Source of the DNA: Polynucleobacter sp. UBA962
GTDB taxonomy: Bacteria > Pseudomonadota > Gammaproteobacteria > Burkholderiales > Burkholderiaceae
Direction: 5' to 3'
Assembly: GCA_002292975.1 (NCBI GenBank)
Contig: DBCI01000002.1
Location: forward strand, 14,805-22,297
Length of the DNA: 7,493 bases
Shown here: piece after piece, positions 5,402 to 7,493 of the stretch
Numbering within the stretch: position 1 is the first letter of the stretch
Layout of the letters: the number at the start of each line of letters is the position of its first letter
Notes under the pieces: model-generated
Seen by the model: only the letters and a program-made list of their open reading frames with translations
Told to the model about the DNA's origin: nothing
The model's database searches: none
Translations under genes and position numbers: made by a program

Positions 5402-6333
5402 TGAAGCTCCTCCGCAGAAACCGTTGCAGTTCCTAGTTTGCCGACCACAATACCGCCTGCACGATTAGCTAATGCCATTGCACGCTCTAATGACCAACCT
5501 GCACCCATTGCAACCGCTAAGGCAGCAATCACGGTATCGCCAGCTCCAGAAACATCAAAAACCTCACGGGCCTGTGCGCGGACATGTTCTGTGCCCTTAT
5601 CTGTAAATAATGTCATGCCCTCTTCCGAGCGGGTCAACAGTAAAGCACCAAGTCCTAAATTTTTGCGTAAGGATTGTGCCCTTAATGTGAGATCATCCTC
5701 ACTACTCCATTGACCAACCACCTGACGCAACTCACTCCGATTCGGCGTTAATACTGTCGCTCCCTTGTATTTATCATACGCATCGCCCTTGGGATCCACC
5801 AATACTAATTTTTTACTAGCGTTCGCAAGTTCGATCATGGCAGACACTTGCTCTAAAGCACCCTTGCCATAATCAGACAAAATAACGATATCAATGTTTG
5901 GCAACAGACTCTTAAACCGCTTTAATTTTGCATCTAAAGAGATTTGACTAGGCGCCTCTTCAAAGTCTAGGCGAATGAGCTGTTGCTGTCTGGCAATCAC
6001 TCGCAGCTTTACTGTAGTGGGAACATTACCATCAGTCTGTAATTGGCTTTGAACACCACTTTCAAGCAGAAGTTGCTCTACCCGCTTACCTGCCTCGTCT
6101 TCTCCCACTACTCCAAGGATAGTGGTTTGCGCACCTAAGGCAGATGCATTACGCGCGACGTTAGCAGCACCACCCAAACGTTCATCTATTTTTTCGACCT
6201 GCACAACGGGGACGGGTGCTTCGGGCGAAATTCGTCCTGTGTCACCAAACCAATATCGATCGAGCATGACATCACCCACAACCAAAAGACGGGTTTTGCT
6301 AAATTGAGTGCGATCGGCTTTTTCTATAGTCAA
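5398..6333 (-). CDS. rfaE1: D-glycero-beta-D-manno-heptose-7-phosphate kinase (RfaE1/HldA)
   Basis: A PfkB/ribokinase-family kinase that phosphorylates D-glycero-D-manno-heptose 7-phosphate at C-1 in the ADP-heptose pathway. The 311 residues cover only the kinase domain. The C-terminal nucleotidyltransferase half found in the two-domain E. coli HldE is absent, so the adenylyltransferase (RfaE2/HldC) must be encoded elsewhere. Motifs: [20 protein letters not shown] (18-37), [15 protein letters not shown] (54-68), DPKG (180-183) and the PfkB signature DVSGAGDT (260-267) with catalytic base Asp266. The start is TTG at 6333, since an in-frame TGA lies seven codons upstream with no ATG or GTG between. 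A weak AAAGAG precedes it by about six bases. The next in-frame ATG is residue 23, inside the conserved domain. It follows ugd by 26 bases and overlaps rfaD by four. Confidence 0.95.
   Translation of the reverse strand: MTIEKADRTQFSKTRLLVVGDVMLDRYWFGDTGRISPEAPVPVVQVEKIDERLGGAANVARNASALGAQTTILGVVGEDEAGKRVEQLLLESGVQSQLQTDGNVPTTVKLRVIARQQQLIRLDFEEAPSQISLDAKLKRFKSLLPNIDIVILSDYGKGALEQVSAMIELANASKKLVLVDPKGDAYDKYKGATVLTPNRSELRQVVGQWSSEDDLTLRAQSLRKNLGLGALLLTRSEEGMTLFTDKGTEHVRAQAREVFDVSGAGDTVIAALAVAMGAGWSLERAMALANRAGGIVVGKLGTATVSAEELQ
5407..5413 (-). promoter_or_regulatory. Strong ribosome binding site for the GTG start of rfaD
   Basis: GGAGGAG sits inside the last codons of rfaE1, five bases before the GTG start. 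Together with the 4-base GTGA overlap it indicates that rfaD translation is coupled to or re-initiated after rfaE1. Confidence 0.8.
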
Positions 6334-6359
6334 TTTGAGCTCTTTGTTAATTCAATACC

Positions 6360-7493
6360 CTAATTATGCCGACCAATGCCTTGATACTCAAAACCGAGCT
6401 CTTTCATGGTTTGGGGCTCATATAAATTACGTCCGTCAAAAATGATGGGGTTTTTCATCGTTTGTTTGAGTATCTCAAAATCGGGACTTCTAAATGCCTT
6501 CCACTCGGTCACAATGATCAAAGCGCTTGCTTGGTCTAATGCATCTTCTGGAGCCTTTACCATCTTTACATTATCTAAAAGCTTAGGGTGCGACTTAAAG
6601 TCGAGCTCCAAACAGCGTTGCGCTTCTGGCATGGCTACAGGATCATGCGCCAAAATACTAGCGCCCCGCTTGACCAACTCCGAGATGATCAAACGACTAG
6701 GTGCCTCTCGCATATCATCGGTGTTTGGCTTAAATGCCAATCCCCACAGAGCAAATCGATGCCCTGTTAGGTTTTCTCCAAAGCGCTTAACAATTTTTTC
6801 AATCAGGATCGTTTTTTGGGCTTGGTTCACAGCCTCGACCGCTTCCAGAATCTTGAGATCACGACCATATTGTTGTGCGGTTTGAGAAAGTGCCGAAACA
6901 TCCTTTGGAAAACAAGAACCACCATATCCTGTGCCTGCATACAAAAAGCCATAACCAATACGAGAGTCCGAACCAATTCCTTGACGAACCGCCTCAATAT
7001 CAGCACCCACCTCATCTGCTAAATTGGCTAACTCATTCATAAAAGAAATTCGGGTAGCTAACATGGCATTCGCAGCATACTTTGTGAGCTCAGCGCTCTT
7101 TACATCCATGTAATAGGTACGCTCATGGTGGCGATTAAAAGGGGCGTAGAGCTTACGCATCATCTCTTTGGCTCGCAATCCAGCTGCATCATGATTGGTA
7201 CCGATCACAATCCGATCGGGGCGCATAAAATCTTCTACCGCCGCACCCTCTTTTAAAAACTCAGGGTTTGAGACCACTGAACACAAAGCAGGATCAAGAT
7301 TTCGTTTCTTGAGCTCTTCTTGAACAGCCGCAGTTACCTTTTCTGCAGTACCAACCGGCACAGTAGATTTATCTACGATTACTTTTGGGACGGTCATATG
7401 CTTACCAATATTGCGGGCAGCGGCGATTACATACTGCAAATCTGCCGAACCATCCTCATCGGGGGGAGTACCTACCGCAATAAATTGGATATC
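6360..7493 (-). CDS. ugd: UDP-glucose 6-dehydrogenase, lacking N-terminus (runs off right edge)
   Basis: Oxidises UDP-glucose to UDP-glucuronate with two NAD+, giving precursors for capsule, exopolysaccharide or modified lipid A. The reading frame is open from 7493 to the TAG at 6360, giving 377 visible residues. They start [20 protein letters not shown], a conserved UGDH segment, so about 75-80 N-terminal residues with the first Rossmann loop lie outside. Visible in order (numbered from the edge): STVPVG (43-48), NPEFLKEG (76-83), LTKYAANA (136-143) with the catalytic-site lysine, [11 protein letters not shown] (189-199) with nucleophile Cys194, and [14 protein letters not shown] (252-265) in the UDP-binding domain. 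All are intact. The TTG at 7439 that some callers might choose is internal. It is the upstream visible gene of the leftward block, 26 bases before rfaE1. Confidence 0.97.
   Translation of the reverse strand, partial: DIQFIAVGTPPDEDGSADLQYVIAAARNIGKHMTVPKVIVDKSTVPVGTAEKVTAAVQEELKKRNLDPALCSVVSNPEFLKEGAAVEDFMRPDRIVIGTNHDAAGLRAKEMMRKLYAPFNRHHERTYYMDVKSAELTKYAANAMLATRISFMNELANLADEVGADIEAVRQGIGSDSRIGYGFLYAGTGYGGSCFPKDVSALSQTAQQYGRDLKILEAVEAVNQAQKTILIEKIVKRFGENLTGHRFALWGLAFKPNTDDMREAPSRLIISELVKRGASILAHDPVAMPEAQRCLELDFKSHPKLLDNVKMVKAPEDALDQASALIIVTEWKAFRSPDFEILKQTMKNPIIFDGRNLYEPQTMKELGFEYQGIGRHN

Noticed and set aside
6406..6885. Plus-strand open frame of 159 codons opposite ugd
   Set aside because: It lies wholly antisense to the conserved catalytic region of ugd, has no recognisable domain, and its composition is that of a shadow frame.
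6827..7439. TTG at 7439 as the true ugd start, and a short minus frame at 6827-7015
   Set aside because: The frame stays open to the window edge with conserved UGDH residues ([15 protein letters not shown]), so 7439 is internal. The short frame is a shifted shadow of ugd.
1..7493. Mobile element, defence system, CRISPR array or tRNA
   Set aside because: No transposase, integrase, direct-repeat array, terminal repeats or tRNA-like fold was seen. All long conserved frames belong to housekeeping or envelope families.

Overview
The window reads as ordinary chromosomal DNA of a betaproteobacterium, most likely order Burkholderiales and possibly a low-GC genus such as Polynucleobacter. The assignment rests on three things: the protein sequences, the gene order ugd / heptose kinase / heptose epimerase / ComEA-type protein / cysM facing mltB, and a base composition that looks moderate (mid-40s percent GC by eye, not counted). 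No mobile element, tRNA, rRNA, CRISPR array or phage gene is visible. Coding density is very high and the longest gene-free gap is about 93 bases.

Layout from left to right. (1) 1-531, minus: N-terminal 177 codons of etfB, the electron transfer flavoprotein beta subunit, running off the left edge. (2) 575-1495, minus: a 306-residue zinc-dependent deacetylase of the histone deacetylase/AcuC superfamily, 43 bases upstream of etfB on the same strand. (3) 1496-1584: an 89-base divergent control region. (4) 1585-2874, plus: an MltB-type lipoprotein lytic transglycosylase, the only rightward gene, starting with TTG. (5) 2877-3803, minus: cysM, cysteine synthase B, converging on mltB with two bases between the stop codons. 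(6) 3845-4288, minus: a small secreted helix-hairpin-helix protein of the ComEA type. (7) 4382-5401, minus: rfaD/hldD, starting with GTG. (8) 5398-6333, minus: rfaE1/hldA, starting with TTG and overlapping rfaD by 4 bases. (9) 6360-7493, minus: ugd, UDP-glucose 6-dehydrogenase, lacking its N-terminus at the right edge.

The leftward block ugd-rfaE1-rfaD-comEA-cysM looks like one transcription unit or two closely spaced ones. Its first three genes make cell-envelope sugar precursors: UDP-glucuronate, and ADP-heptose for the lipopolysaccharide inner core. The ComEA-type protein is a predicted periplasmic DNA-binding protein, CysM makes cysteine, and MltB remodels peptidoglycan. The theme is loosely cell envelope, with DNA uptake and amino-acid genes attached. 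The etfB/deacetylase pair is a separate metabolic block.

I found no convincing new biological system. The sequence-level oddities are: a perfect 10-bp GC-rich inverted repeat over the mltB lipobox codons; a perfect 10-bp palindrome at the place where mltB should have a Shine-Dalgarno sequence; two neighbouring stem-loops in cysM, one carrying the active-site lysine codon in its loop; a hairpin in the comEA leader; a three-codon mini-ORF whose stop overlaps the cysM start; and non-ATG starts at three of the seven genes whose start is visible.
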